The translations under genes and the position numbers were made by a program. Below, piece after piece: positions 1 through 9,164 of a stretch of DNA of 64,000 nt (positions are counted from its first letter, which is position 1; each line of letters begins with the position of its first letter). Origin of the DNA: Hydrogenophaga intermedia. Lineage in GTDB: Bacteria > Pseudomonadota > Gammaproteobacteria > Burkholderiales > Burkholderiaceae_C. The notes below the pieces were generated by a model. It was not told the DNA's origin and searched no databases. It was given only the letters and a program-made list of their open reading frames with translations. The stretch spans positions 45,501 to 109,500 of the forward strand of contig NZ_CCAE010000011.1 in the NCBI RefSeq assembly GCF_000723405.1. Reading direction: 5' to 3'.

Positions 1-22
1 TGAAGTCTTGTAGGAAGGCTTC

Positions 23-733
23 CTAGACGGCCAGCCACTGCGCGAGCAGCGCCGGATCGGATTGCAGTTGGGCGGGCGTGCCCTCGAACACGATGCGGCC
101 ATGGCCCATCACGCAGACGCGGTCCGACACCTTGAGCGCGATGGCCAGCTTCTGCTCGACCAGGACGACGGACACGCCCTGGGCGCGCATGTCGCGGATG
201 CACTCGGCGACCTGCGCCACGATCATGGGCGCCAGCCCTTCCGTGGGCTCGTCGATCAGGATGACGCGCGGGTTGCCTAGCAGGGAGCGGCAGATCGTGA
301 GCATCTGCTGCTCGCCGCCGGACAGGCTGCCCGCCCGGGTGTGGCGCCGCTCCTCGAGTCGGGGGAAGTAGTCGAACATCTGCCGCAGGGTCCAGCGCGG
401 CGCGCCGGGTGCCGGGGGCTGTTCGCCCATGCGCAGGTTTTCGTCCACGGTGAGGTTGGCAAACACCTCGCGCTCTTCGGGCACATAGGCCAGGCCCGCG
501 CGGCAGATGCGGCTGGGCGGGGAGCCGGTCAGTTCGCGGCCGGCCAGGCGCACGCTGCCCCGGCTGGGCGGCACCAGCCCCATCAGGGCCTTGAGCGTGG
601 TGGAGCGGCCCGAGCCGTTGCGCCCGAGCAGGCTGAGCACCTCGCCCTGGCCGACGCGCAGGCCCACGCCTTGCAGGATGTGGCTCTTGCCGTAGAAGGC
701 GTGCAGGTCGTGCACCTCGAGCAAGTCCGTCAT
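23..733 (-). CDS. livF: LivF-like ABC transporter ATP-binding protein
   Basis: 236 aa, the usual LivF length. It is the second ATPase of a branched-chain amino acid (HAAT-type) importer and hydrolyses ATP at the cytoplasmic face. Visible are the Walker A region GRNGSGRST (about residues 37-45), the signature LSGGEQQ, and Walker B VILIDEPTEGL. Oddly, the Walker A lysine is arginine (codon CGC). The start overlaps the livG stop by 4 nt, and this is the last gene of the minus-strand operon that begins with the SDR near 5716. The family is clear; the real substrate (amino acid, amide, urea or an aromatic acid) cannot be read from the sequence. Confidence 0.93.
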   Translation of the reverse strand: MTDLLEVHDLHAFYGKSHILQGVGLRVGQGEVLSLLGRNGSGRSTTLKALMGLVPPSRGSVRLAGRELTGSPPSRICRAGLAYVPEEREVFANLTVDENLRMGEQPPAPGAPRWTLRQMFDYFPRLEERRHTRAGSLSGGEQQMLTICRSLLGNPRVILIDEPTEGLAPMIVAQVAECIRDMRAQGVSVVLVEQKLAIALKVSDRVCVMGHGRIVFEGTPAQLQSDPALLAQWLAV

Positions 734-1485
734 GCCGCCACCTCCTCGCCCAGGTAGGCCTCGCGCACGCCCCGGTGCTGGCGGATCTCGTCCGGCGTGC
801 CGGTGGCGATGACCTCGCCATACACCAGCACGCTGATGCGGTCGGCCAGCTTGAACACCACGTCCATGTCGTGCTCCACGATCAGCAGCGCACGGCCGGC
901 GGTGACCTCGCGGATCAGATTCAAGGTGTACTCCGTCTCTTCGCTCGACATGCCCGCCATGGGCTCGTCGAGCAGGATGAGCCGGGGATCGGAGGCCACG
1001 GTCATCGCGATCTCCAGCGAGCGCTGCTCGGAGTAGCTGAGTTCACCGGCCAGGCCGGTGGCGCGCGTGTGCAGGCGCACCTGTTCGAGCAGCCGATCCG
1101 TGGCTTCGCGCAGGCCGGGCAAACGCTCGACGCGGCGCCAGAACGCCGTGGGCTGCGGCTGCTGGCGCATCACCGCCAGGCGCACGTTCTCGAACACCGT
1201 CAGCCTGGGGAAGATGTTGGTGATCTGGAACGAGCGCGCCAGGCCCAGGCGGTTCACGCGCTGGGGCGACCAGCCGGTGATGTCGCGCCCCTGGAAGGCC
1301 ACCGTGCCCGAGCTGGCGGCCAGGTTGCCCGAGATCAGGTGAAACAGCGTGGACTTGCCGGCGCCGTTGGGGCCGATGAGGGCGCGGCGCTCGCCCGGCG
1401 CCACCTCGAGGTCGACGCCGCGAATGATCTGCGTGTCGCCAAACGACTTGCACAGCGCCTTGAGTTGCAGGATGGGCTCGGTCAT
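730..1485 (-). CDS. livG: LivG-like ABC transporter ATP-binding protein
   Basis: 251 aa from the ATG at 1485; an upstream in-frame extension exists but lies inside livM and is not needed. Walker A GPNGAGKST sits at about residues 38-46, the signature is LSYSEQRSLEIA (the degenerate form usual in LivG), and Walker B is LILLDEPMAGM with a downstream VEHDMDVV switch histidine. Unlike its partner LivF it has the normal Walker A lysine. It overlaps livM upstream and livF downstream by 4 nt each, so the three are probably translationally coupled. It energises the importer together with LivF. Confidence 0.94.
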   Translation of the reverse strand: MTEPILQLKALCKSFGDTQIIRGVDLEVAPGERRALIGPNGAGKSTLFHLISGNLAASSGTVAFQGRDITGWSPQRVNRLGLARSFQITNIFPRLTVFENVRLAVMRQQPQPTAFWRRVERLPGLREATDRLLEQVRLHTRATGLAGELSYSEQRSLEIAMTVASDPRLILLDEPMAGMSSEETEYTLNLIREVTAGRALLIVEHDMDVVFKLADRISVLVYGEVIATGTPDEIRQHRGVREAYLGEEVAA

Positions 1486-2708
1486 GCGGCGTCTTCCGGG
1501 GTGCGCAGGCGTTTGTGCGCGAAAGCCAGCAGGCCGCCGCCCAGGGCCATCAGGCCCAGCGGCCAGGCCCAGGTGGCCACGCTGGTCACGTCCCAGGTGG
1601 CATCGAGCAGGTTCACGGGCGGCCAGCCCTGCGCCTGGGCGGCCAGGGTGCGGTAGTCCTGCGAGCACAGACGCTGCAGCAGCTCGACCAGGAACACCGC
1701 GCCAGCGGCCAGCAGCAGGGCCGCCAGCAGCCAGGCCAGCAGCAGGGGCAGGGCCCGCGCGGCGCCCAGGCGCCGCACGCGCGACACCGCCAGGCCACCC
1801 AGGCCGACCAGGCCTTGCGGCATGAACATCATCACCAGCACGAACAGCACGCCCTGGTAGAGCAGCCAGGCCTGGGTGGTGTCGGACACGGCATAGCCGA
1901 AGAAGCTCATGAGCGCGGCACCCAGCGCGGGCCCCAGGAACACGCCGACGCCACCGATGTAGCTGTTGAGCACCACGCTGGCCGAGACGGCGGGGTCGAA
2001 CACCACGTAGTTGGCCGCCTCGTTGGCGAGCACCTGCAGCGCGCCCGCCAGGCCCGAGAAGAGGCCGGAGATGGCGAAGGCCGACACGCTGAGGCGGTGC
2101 ACGTCGTAGCCCAGGAATCGCAGGCGGTGGCTGTTCTCGCGCAGGCCCAGCGTCAGGCGCCCGGCCGGCGTGCGCGTGTGGAAGTGCAGCAGCAGCAGCG
2201 AGATCAGCACCCAGACCAGCGTTAGGTAGTACACCTGCGTGGTCGAGCCGAAATTCAGGCCCCAGGCCGGCATGCGCATGGTGGAGATGCCCGATTCACC
2301 ACCGAACAGGCCCTTGAGCTGCGGTGCCAGCGAGTGCAGCAACTCCGCGATGGCCAGGGTGATCATGGCGAAGGCCGTGCCGCTGCGCTGGGTGGCGAAC
2401 CAGCCCGCCACCACGCCGAAGGCCAGGCCCGCACCGGCGCCCACCAACGGCATCAGCGGCGTGGGCAACAGCCCGGTGCCGCCCAGGGCGTTCATGCCGT
2501 GGACGGTGGCAAACGCGCCCACGCCGAAATACGCCGCATGCCCGAAGGAGAGCATGCCGGCGCGACCCGCCAGCAGACCGTAGGCGCTGGCGAACAGGGC
2601 AGCGATCAGCATCTGCACGGCGGCGTTGAGCAACCCCGCCGACAGCAGGAACGGCAACACCGCGAGCAGGGCCACGCCGCCCGACAGGAGGGAGAGGGAG
2701 GTGCGCAT
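1482..2708 (-). CDS. livM: LivM-like ABC transporter permease
   Basis: 408 aa and very hydrophobic, with repeated membrane segments in about residues 10-340. The middle matches the LivM permease pattern (AGMLSFGHAAYFGVGAF, then SYIGGVGVFLGP). The C-terminal 80 residues add a further hydrophobic stretch and a short basic tail, so it is somewhat longer than a minimal LivM. It pairs with LivH to form the inner-membrane channel of the importer. It overlaps livG by 4 nt and starts 8 nt after livH. Confidence 0.92.
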   Translation of the reverse strand: MRTSLSLLSGGVALLAVLPFLLSAGLLNAAVQMLIAALFASAYGLLAGRAGMLSFGHAAYFGVGAFATVHGMNALGGTGLLPTPLMPLVGAGAGLAFGVVAGWFATQRSGTAFAMITLAIAELLHSLAPQLKGLFGGESGISTMRMPAWGLNFGSTTQVYYLTLVWVLISLLLLHFHTRTPAGRLTLGLRENSHRLRFLGYDVHRLSVSAFAISGLFSGLAGALQVLANEAANYVVFDPAVSASVVLNSYIGGVGVFLGPALGAALMSFFGYAVSDTTQAWLLYQGVLFVLVMMFMPQGLVGLGGLAVSRVRRLGAARALPLLLAWLLAALLLAAGAVFLVELLQRLCSQDYRTLAAQAQGWPPVNLLDATWDVTSVATWAWPLGLMALGGGLLAFAHKRLRTPEDAA

Positions 2709-2716
2709 GGGAAGAA

Positions 2717-3658
2717 TCAGCTCTTGTCGCCCAGCAGGCCCTGGGGCCGCAACAGCAGGACGAGCAACATCAGGGCGAATGGCAGCGTGGACGCCAGACT
2801 GGACAGCTTGAGCGTGAGCAGGCCGCCCACGCCTTCGGCCCAGGCCCGCGCGCCCAACAGGCCCAGCAGGTCGGCCAGGCTGTGGTCGATGCCCACCGCC
2901 AGCGAGGTGAGCAGGCCGATCAGCAGGGACGCCAGCATGGCCCCCGCCAGCGAACCCAGGCCGCCGACCACCACCACCACGAAGACCATCACGCCGATCT
3001 CCAGCGCCATGTTCGGGCTCGTGGTGTAGAAGGCGCCGGCAATGGCGCCGGCCAGCCCCGCCAGCGCCGCGCCGACGCCGAACACGCCCATGAACACGAA
3101 CTGCACGTTGTGGCCCAGGGCCTCCACCATGCGCGGCCGGTAGATGGCCGAGCGCACGATGATGCCGACGCGGGTGCGCGTGAGCAGCAGGTAGAGCAGC
3201 GCGAACATCGCCAGGGCCACGCCCCCCATCAGCAGGCGGTACAGGGGGTACTGCTGCCCGCCGAGCGAGAAGGCCGAACCGTCGAGTGCCGCGGGCACCT
3301 GGTAGTTCACCGGAAAGTTGCCGAACAGCAGCTTGATCGACTCGGCCACGATGAACGACAGCCCGAAGGTGAGCAGCAGTTCGTGCGCGTGGCCATGGTG
3401 GTGGACACGCCGCAGGAAGAAGCGCTCCACCACCGCGCCCACGCCGCCGGCCAGCAACATGGCCACCACGACCGCCGCGCCGAAGCCCAGCACGCCCTGC
3501 AGCGTGTAGGCGAAGTAGGCGCCGAGCATGTAGAACGATGCGTGGGCGAAGTTCAGCACCCCCATCATTCCGAACACCAGCGTCAGCCCCGCCGACACCA
3601 TGAACAGCAGCAGACCGTAGATGACGCCGTTGAGCAGCGAGAACAGCAGGGTGTCCAT
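2717..3658 (-). CDS. livH: LivH-like ABC transporter permease
   Basis: 313 aa integral membrane protein with about eight hydrophobic segments. The N-terminal GVIYGLLLFMVSAGLTLVFG and the following GVLNFAHASFYMLGAY are hallmark LivH strings, and VVVGGLGSLAGAM is the cytoplasmic EAA-like loop that contacts the ATPases. It starts 3 nt downstream of the substrate-binding protein gene and is followed closely by livM, as in typical HAAT operons. Confidence 0.94.
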   Translation of the reverse strand: MDTLLFSLLNGVIYGLLLFMVSAGLTLVFGMMGVLNFAHASFYMLGAYFAYTLQGVLGFGAAVVVAMLLAGGVGAVVERFFLRRVHHHGHAHELLLTFGLSFIVAESIKLLFGNFPVNYQVPAALDGSAFSLGGQQYPLYRLLMGGVALAMFALLYLLLTRTRVGIIVRSAIYRPRMVEALGHNVQFVFMGVFGVGAALAGLAGAIAGAFYTTSPNMALEIGVMVFVVVVVGGLGSLAGAMLASLLIGLLTSLAVGIDHSLADLLGLLGARAWAEGVGGLLTLKLSSLASTLPFALMLLVLLLRPQGLLGDKS

Positions 3659-3661
3659 GGC

Positions 3662-4897
3662 TCAGGACGGGCGCTGCATCTTGCAGCTGGCCTGCACGGG
3701 CATGGCGGCGTCTTCGGCGCTGAACACCTTCACCGGCTTGAAGCCCATGTCCGTGCCGTCCACCTTGTAGCGGGCGTCCCGGGTCACGGTGGACACCACC
3801 AGCGGCATCAGGATCTGGTGGTCCGCGGCGCGCATGCTGGCCTCGCCCATGGGGGTCTTCACGCGCGCCGTCTCCATCGCGCGGGCGAAGGCGTTCACGT
3901 TGAGCTTGCCGCCCTCGGGCTTGGTGCGCCGCAGGGCATCGGCCACCATGTCCAGGCCGAACGCCGTCTGCGGTTCGACGAACACGGGCGGGCGGCCCAG
4001 CTTGGCCGAGAAGTCGGCCACGAAGCGCTCGCCGTCGGCGCCACCCGCTTCGCCGTTGAAGGCGTGCACGATGAAGTGCCCCAGGGCGGTGTCACCGGCG
4101 TTGCTGATGTTGCCCGGCTGATCCAGGAAGACCGTGCCGAACGTGGCCTTGAGGCCGGCGCCCTTGGCCGCTTTCATCATCAGCAGCAGGTCGTTGGACC
4201 AGTTGCCGGTGAGCACGGTCTCGGCACCGGAGCTGCCGATCTTGGCGATGTAGGGCGCGAAGTCCTGGATCTTGTTGGTGTCGTGCAGGGTCTTCTCCAC
4301 CACCTGGTAGCCGCCCGCCGTCGCGTTGTCGACGATGGCGGCCTCCATGTCCTGGCCCCAGGAGTAGTTCTGGTTGATGGAATAGACCTTCTTGCCCAGT
4401 GCGTTGGCCTCCTTCATGCCTTTGACCAGCACCTTGGTGCGCACCTGCGCGTTGGGCGCCACGCGGAAGTGGTGGAAGTTGCACTTTTCACCCGTCAGCT
4501 CCAGGGCCTCGGCGCCGACGTTGATGTAGACGATTTCCTTGCCCGGGTTGCGCAGGTTGTGCTTGCGCACGTCTTCGGTGATCTGCCCGCCGATGGCCGA
4601 CGACGCCCCCTGCACGACGATCTGCACGCCGTCGGCGATGGCGGCCTTGAGCTTGTCGGACGCGCCGGCGGGCCCGCCCTGGTTGTCGTACTCGACCAGT
4701 TGCACCGGCTGGCCGTTCCAGCCGCCGGCCGCGTTCATCTTGTCGATAGCGAAGCGCACGCCGGCGCGGAAGGTCTGACCCGTGGAGGCTTGCGGGCCCG
4801 AGAGGGTTTCCAGCAGGCCGATCTTGACCGCGTCGGCGTGCGCGGCCGAGGCGATCAGCAGGGCCGCGGGGAGGGCGGCGAGGCGAAATGAACTCAT
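3662..4897 (-). CDS. Periplasmic substrate-binding protein of the liv-type transporter
   Basis: 411 aa. Residues 1-21 form a Sec signal peptide ending in ASAAHA, with cleavage predicted before DAVKIG. The mature part opens with the type I periplasmic-binding-protein pattern (KIGLLETLSGPQASTG, FAIDKMNAAGG). It captures the ligand in the periplasm and hands it to LivHM. The family covers amino acids, amides and aromatic or short-chain acids, so the ligand is unknown. It lies 27 nt after the SDR gene and 3 nt before livH, within one operon. Confidence 0.92.
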   Translation of the reverse strand: MSSFRLAALPAALLIASAAHADAVKIGLLETLSGPQASTGQTFRAGVRFAIDKMNAAGGWNGQPVQLVEYDNQGGPAGASDKLKAAIADGVQIVVQGASSAIGGQITEDVRKHNLRNPGKEIVYINVGAEALELTGEKCNFHHFRVAPNAQVRTKVLVKGMKEANALGKKVYSINQNYSWGQDMEAAIVDNATAGGYQVVEKTLHDTNKIQDFAPYIAKIGSSGAETVLTGNWSNDLLLMMKAAKGAGLKATFGTVFLDQPGNISNAGDTALGHFIVHAFNGEAGGADGERFVADFSAKLGRPPVFVEPQTAFGLDMVADALRRTKPEGGKLNVNAFARAMETARVKTPMGEASMRAADHQILMPLVVSTVTRDARYKVDGTDMGFKPVKVFSAEDAAMPVQASCKMQRPS

Positions 4898-4924
4898 GGT
4901 TTGTCTCCTGTTGTGGATGGGGGG

Positions 4925-5716
4925 TCAGAGGTACTCGACGTTGCCGTCCACGCTGATCACCTGACCGGTCAGGTTGCGCGCGCCCGGCGAACTCAGGAAC
5001 AGCGCCGTAGCCGCGACGTCGTCGGCGGTGACCATGCGGCGCAGGGAAATCTTGTCCAGGTACTGCTGGCGCATCGCTTGCGGGCTGATGTCCAGCGCGC
5101 TGGCGCGTGCCGCGATGACGCCGTCCATGCGGGCGCCCTCGACCACGCCGGGCAGGATGGCGTTGACTCGCACGCCCTGAGGTCCGAGCTCGATGGCCAA
5201 CGAACGGGTCATGCCCACGATGGCCCACTTGCTGGCGGCGTAGGGCGTGCGGTAGGCATAGCCGAGGCGGCCCGCGACCGAGCCCATGGCGATGAGGCTC
5301 GGGTTTGCGCCCGAGGCCTTGAGCAAGGGCACCGCGCGGCGGGCGAAATGGAACTGGCTGTCCAGGTTGACGGCCAGCGTGCGCTCCCAGGCCGCGGCGT
5401 CGATGTCCTCGATGGCGGCGGTGGGGCCGGCAATGCCGGCGTTGTTGACCAGGACGTCCAGGCCGCCCAGGTGGTGGCGCACGCCCTCGAACACGGCGTC
5501 CACATCGGATGGGACCGAGGCATCGGCCGGCGTGCCGGTGAGGCCCGGGCTCTCGGTGAGCAGCCGGTCCAGGGCCAAGCGGTCGATGTCGCAGACGTGC
5601 ACCTGAGCGCCCGCGGCATGGAAAGCGCGTGCGATGGCGGCGCCGATGCCACCGGCCCCGGCAGTGATCAGCACGCGAAGGCCGGGGGCAGGGCGGAGGG
5701 ATTCGTGGAGGGCCAT
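4925..5716 (-). CDS. SDR-family oxidoreductase
   Basis: 263 aa from the ATG at 5716; a longer reading from 5788 would run through the divergent promoter region and is less likely. This is a classical short-chain dehydrogenase: nucleotide motif TAGAGGIGAAIA (TGxxxGxG-like) near the N terminus, NNAG near residue 90, catalytic Ser with YAASK (Tyr and Lys), and a C-terminal TGQVISVDG. It is an NAD(P)-dependent oxidation/reduction enzyme of unknown substrate. As first gene of the operon with the liv-type importer, it may act on the imported compound; that is inference. Confidence 0.88.
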   Translation of the reverse strand: MALHESLRPAPGLRVLITAGAGGIGAAIARAFHAAGAQVHVCDIDRLALDRLLTESPGLTGTPADASVPSDVDAVFEGVRHHLGGLDVLVNNAGIAGPTAAIEDIDAAAWERTLAVNLDSQFHFARRAVPLLKASGANPSLIAMGSVAGRLGYAYRTPYAASKWAIVGMTRSLAIELGPQGVRVNAILPGVVEGARMDGVIAARASALDISPQAMRQQYLDKISLRRMVTADDVAATALFLSSPGARNLTGQVISVDGNVEYL

Positions 5717-5783
5717 GGGTCGGTCGGTGTGCAAGCTGCGGGCAGTGTCTGCAATGCATCCGTCACGAGCCATGTTCTTTGCG

Positions 5784-5809
5784 CACACAAATACAGGCTT
5801 GTTTGTGTG
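5784..5809. promoter_or_regulatory. Inverted repeat between SDR operon and PucR-type regulator
   Basis: Perfect 8-bp arms CACACAAA (5784-5791) and TTTGTGTG (5802-5809) around a 10-nt spacer, in the intergenic region between two divergent genes. The position is what is expected of an operator for the PucR-type regulator that faces the SDR/liv operon. Function is inferred from position only. Confidence 0.5.
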
Positions 5810-5882
5810 ACGACCTCACATAAGGCACCCCCTTTCGGGTCGGCGGGCTCTGGTACCCTTGCCGCCCAACGCAGGAGGCGCC

Positions 5883-7820
5883 TTGGACATCCCCCCCTCG
5901 ATCGCGCAGACCTTGATTGAGTTGCTGCACCGCGCCGCGCCCGCCGAGGACTTCGCCCAACAGTTGGCCCAGGTCGAGGCCTTGCCGGCCGGTCAGGCCG
6001 ACAAGGCCAGCCTGGTGGAGACGGTGCGCATGGCCATGGCCGTGCACAACCGCATCGAGGTGCTTCAGCAACGCGAGCAGGGCATGGTGGCCCTGATGGA
6101 GTCGGCCCAGGACCTCTCCGAGCAACTCGAACAAGGCAAGTTGCTCGATGCCATGGTGGCCAGGACGCGGCGCCTGCTGGGTGCGGACATGGCCTGGCTC
6201 TCCGAGCTGGACGAGGCGCGTGGCGTGTTCCAGGCGCTGGCCGCCGAAGGCGGGCTGACGCGCAATTCGGTCGCCATGAACATCCGCAGCGACCGGGGCG
6301 TGGCCAGCGTGGTGATGGCCACCCGCATGCCTTTCACCACACCCGACTACCTGCACGACACGCGCTTCAGCCACGACCCCCGCTTCGACGACATCTTCCG
6401 CGCCGAGGGCATCTGCGCCCTGGTGGGCGTGCCGCTGATCTGGCAGGACGAGGTGATCGGCCTGCTGTTCGCGGCGGACCGCTACCCGCGGGTCCACACC
6501 ACGCAGAACATCGCGATCCTGCGCGCGCTGGCCGCCCACGGCGCGCTGGCCCTGAAGAACGCGCGCGACTTCAAGCGCGTCAACCTGGCGCTGGACAAGG
6601 CGGACGAGGCCCGGTCCGAACTGGAGCGCCACATCCGGGGCGTGCAGGCCGCCGCCGACGCGCACGAGGAGATCACCCTGCTGCTGGCCCGGGGCGCCTC
6701 GCTGGCGACGCTGTGTCAGGCGGTGGCGGGCCTGTTGGGTGGCGGCCTGCTGGTGCTGGACGAGCTCAACCAGGTCATCAGCCAGGGCGTGGCCGAGGGT
6801 TACGCGGGCACGGGCGCGCAACGCTACCAGCCCCATGGCGAACACAGCGCCGACCTGGCCCGGGCCCTTCGTCAGGCGCGCCTGTCCGGGCGCTCGGCCC
6901 AGGCCTATGAAGCCGACGGGGAAATCTGCCGCGTCATGCCGGTGATCGGGGGCGACGACGCGCTGGGCGCCATCGTCCTGTTTCACCAGAAGCCACTGGA
7001 AGAGGTGGCCGAGCGCACGTTCGAGCGCAGCTCCAGCGTGATCGGGATCGTGCTGCTGTCGCAGGAGCGCCAGGAGGCCAGCAGCCACCGCGACATGTCG
7101 GCCCTGATGCGCGCCCTGGTGTCGCCGCGGCAGGACGAGCTGGCCCTGCTGGGCGACGGGGCCGAGCGCTTCGGTCTGGACCTCACGCAGCCCCTGTCCC
7201 TGATGATGGTCGAGCTCAATGGGCCGAGCGCCGGCTTCGTGTCCCGGCGCCTGCTGCAGATCCCCGGGGTGAAACCCTGCCTCATCGACGACATCGACGG
7301 CATCGTGGCCGTCGTGTGCAGCACCCTTCGCGCCCAGGAGGTGCGCCAGGCCCTGGCGCTGTGGATGCGCCGGGAAGTGGGCAAGGCCTACCGCGGCGTG
7401 CTGTCGCGGCCCATGAGCTCACCGGCCGAGTTGCCCGCGGTGTTTGCGACGATCAAACGGTCGATGGGCATCCTGCGCCGCCTGGGGCTGCAGGAACAGC
7501 TCATCGGCCAGAACGAGCTGGCGCTGTACTCCACGCTGTTCGAGACCCACGACGCCAGCAGCCTGGAGCAGTTCCTCGATGCCAGCATCGGCCCCTTGAT
7601 CCAGCACGACCGCAAGCGCCAGACGGCCCTCACCGCCACCTTGCTGTGCTTCTTCGACTGCAACCAGAACGCCAGGACCACGGCGCAGCGGCTGAACATC
7701 CACGTCAACACGGTGCGCCAGCGCCTGAGCACCATCGAGGGGCTGCTGGGCCACCTGGGCCAGGCCTCGCGGGCGCTCGAGGTTCACGTGGCGCTGCGGC
7801 TATGGAGCCTGCGCGCCTGA
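5883..7820 (+). CDS. GAF-domain PucR/CdaR-type transcriptional regulator
   Basis: About 645 aa. I chose the TTG at 5883 because AGGAGG lies just upstream (about 5873-5878); another in-frame TTG is at 5859. A GAF-like sensor spans roughly residues 85-230, followed by a long middle region. The C terminus carries the PucR helix-turn-helix (CNQNARTTAQRLNIHVNTVRQR pattern in the last 60 residues), the DNA-binding end of this family. It is divergent from the SDR/liv operon, with an inverted repeat between them, so it probably controls that operon in response to a small ligand. Confidence 0.85.
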   Translation: MDIPPSIAQTLIELLHRAAPAEDFAQQLAQVEALPAGQADKASLVETVRMAMAVHNRIEVLQQREQGMVALMESAQDLSEQLEQGKLLDAMVARTRRLLGADMAWLSELDEARGVFQALAAEGGLTRNSVAMNIRSDRGVASVVMATRMPFTTPDYLHDTRFSHDPRFDDIFRAEGICALVGVPLIWQDEVIGLLFAADRYPRVHTTQNIAILRALAAHGALALKNARDFKRVNLALDKADEARSELERHIRGVQAAADAHEEITLLLARGASLATLCQAVAGLLGGGLLVLDELNQVISQGVAEGYAGTGAQRYQPHGEHSADLARALRQARLSGRSAQAYEADGEICRVMPVIGGDDALGAIVLFHQKPLEEVAERTFERSSSVIGIVLLSQERQEASSHRDMSALMRALVSPRQDELALLGDGAERFGLDLTQPLSLMMVELNGPSAGFVSRRLLQIPGVKPCLIDDIDGIVAVVCSTLRAQEVRQALALWMRREVGKAYRGVLSRPMSSPAELPAVFATIKRSMGILRRLGLQEQLIGQNELALYSTLFETHDASSLEQFLDASIGPLIQHDRKRQTALTATLLCFFDCNQNARTTAQRLNIHVNTVRQRLSTIEGLLGHLGQASRALEVHVALRLWSLRA

Positions 7821-7922
7821 GCGGTCGCGGAGCGCGCCACTGATGTGACACACGCGCGCCGGCCCCGGGGCCACAATGGCCGTTTTCGTCGGTTCAAACA
7901 ACACACACGAGGCAGACAAGAC

Positions 7923-8714
7923 ATGACCCGCACCATCTCCCAACTCTTCGACCTCAAGGGCAAGACCTCCCTCATCACCGGCGGCTCGCGCGGCCTGGGC
8001 CTGCAGATGGCGCACGCGCTGGGCGAGGCCGGCGCGCGCGTGCTGATCAGCTCGCGCAAGCAGGCCGACCTGGAAGAGGCCACGGCCGAACTCAAGGCCG
8101 CCGGCATCGACGCGCAGTGGATCGCCGCCGACGGCCAGAGCGAGGAGGAGTGCCGCCGGCTGGTCGACGAGACGATGAAGCGCCTGGGCAAGATCGACAT
8201 CCTGGTGAACAACGCCGGCGCGGCCTGGGGCGCGGCGGCCGAAGAGCACCCGGTGGACGCCTGGGACAAGGTCATGGACCTCAACGTGCGCAGCTACTTC
8301 ATCCTGAGCCAGGAGGTCGCGCGCCGCAGCATGATCCCGAACAAGGGCGGCAGCATCATCAACACCGCCTCCATCGCCGGCCTGGGTGGCAACCCGCGCG
8401 GCATGAAGACCATCGCCTACAACACCTCCAAGGGTGCGGTCATCAACTTCACGCGCGCGCTCGCGGCCGAGTGGGGCGACCATGGCATCCGCGTCAACGC
8501 CATCTGCCCGGGCTTCTTCCCCAGCAAGATGACACAGGGCACGCTCAAGGCCATGGGCGAGGAGAAGCTCGCCGCGCACGCGCCGCTGGGCCGCCTGGGT
8601 GACGACGAGGACCTGAAAGGCCTGACGCTGCTGTACGCCAGCGACGCCGGCAAGCACATCACCGGCCAGTGGCTGGCCGTGGACGGCGGCGTGTCCATCA
8701 TCACGGGAGGCTGA
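7923..8714 (+). CDS. SDR-family oxidoreductase (FabG/gluconate dehydrogenase type)
   Basis: 263 aa from ATG 7923. TGGSRGLGLQ is the cofactor loop, NNAG is near residue 97, the catalytic Ser lies in NTASIAG, and Tyr-Lys are in YNTSK; TGQWLAVDGG closes the fold. It is an NAD(P)(H)-dependent dehydrogenase of unknown substrate. It is the first of four plus-strand genes (SDR, thioesterase, MDR reductase, acyl-CoA dehydrogenase) spaced by a few to about 20 nt, suggesting a catabolic operon for an acyl or lipid-like substrate. Confidence 0.88.
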   Translation: MTRTISQLFDLKGKTSLITGGSRGLGLQMAHALGEAGARVLISSRKQADLEEATAELKAAGIDAQWIAADGQSEEECRRLVDETMKRLGKIDILVNNAGAAWGAAAEEHPVDAWDKVMDLNVRSYFILSQEVARRSMIPNKGGSIINTASIAGLGGNPRGMKTIAYNTSKGAVINFTRALAAEWGDHGIRVNAICPGFFPSKMTQGTLKAMGEEKLAAHAPLGRLGDDEDLKGLTLLYASDAGKHITGQWLAVDGGVSIITGG

Positions 8715-8718
8715 ACGC

Positions 8719-9147
8719 TTGGAGTTTTCTGTCCGCATTCCCTTCGTCGATCTGCTCGGCTTTCGCCTCACCCGCATGGACGGCGGCGAGGCCGAGATCA
8801 CCTACGAGCCGATCGCCGAGCACCTGAACTCCTTCGATGTGGTGCACGGTGGCGCCAGCATGACCTTGCTGGATGTGGTGATGGCCCACGCCGCGCGATC
8901 GGTGCAGACCGACATGGGCTGCGTCACCATCGAGATGAAGACCAGCTTCATGCGCGCCGCCAAGGGCCCGCTGGTGGCGCGCGGCAAGCTGCTGCACCGC
9001 ACCGCCACCCTGGCCTTCACCGAAGCCAGCGTGTTCGACGCCGCCGGCAAGCTGTGCAGCCACGCCACCGGCACCTTCAAGTTCGTGCCGCGCCTGCCCA
9101 CGGGGCCGGGCGCCGTGAACACCCTCAACCGCATCTCAACCGACTGA
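8719..9147 (+). CDS. PaaI-family hotdog thioesterase
   Basis: 142 aa, starting at TTG 8719 with GGGAGG a few bases upstream inside the end of the SDR gene. The hotdog-fold signature VVHGGASMTLLDVVMAHAA (HGG...D) is at about residues 40-60, and the length is typical of PaaI/YdiI thioesterases, which cleave acyl-CoA thioesters in the cytoplasm. It sits 4 nt after the SDR stop and 17 nt before the reductase, in the same operon. Confidence 0.85.
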   Translation: MEFSVRIPFVDLLGFRLTRMDGGEAEITYEPIAEHLNSFDVVHGGASMTLLDVVMAHAARSVQTDMGCVTIEMKTSFMRAAKGPLVARGKLLHRTATLAFTEASVFDAAGKLCSHATGTFKFVPRLPTGPGAVNTLNRISTD

Positions 9148-9164
9148 ACTCCGGGAGACACACC

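Noticed and set aside
2882..4891. Long plus-strand frames over the liv operon, and similar long frames elsewhere (for example 15162-17240 minus beyond 16223, 17802-19991 minus)
   Set aside because: Antisense or out-of-frame openings from high GC codon bias; low-complexity His/Arg/Ala products, while the opposite frame holds recognisable families.
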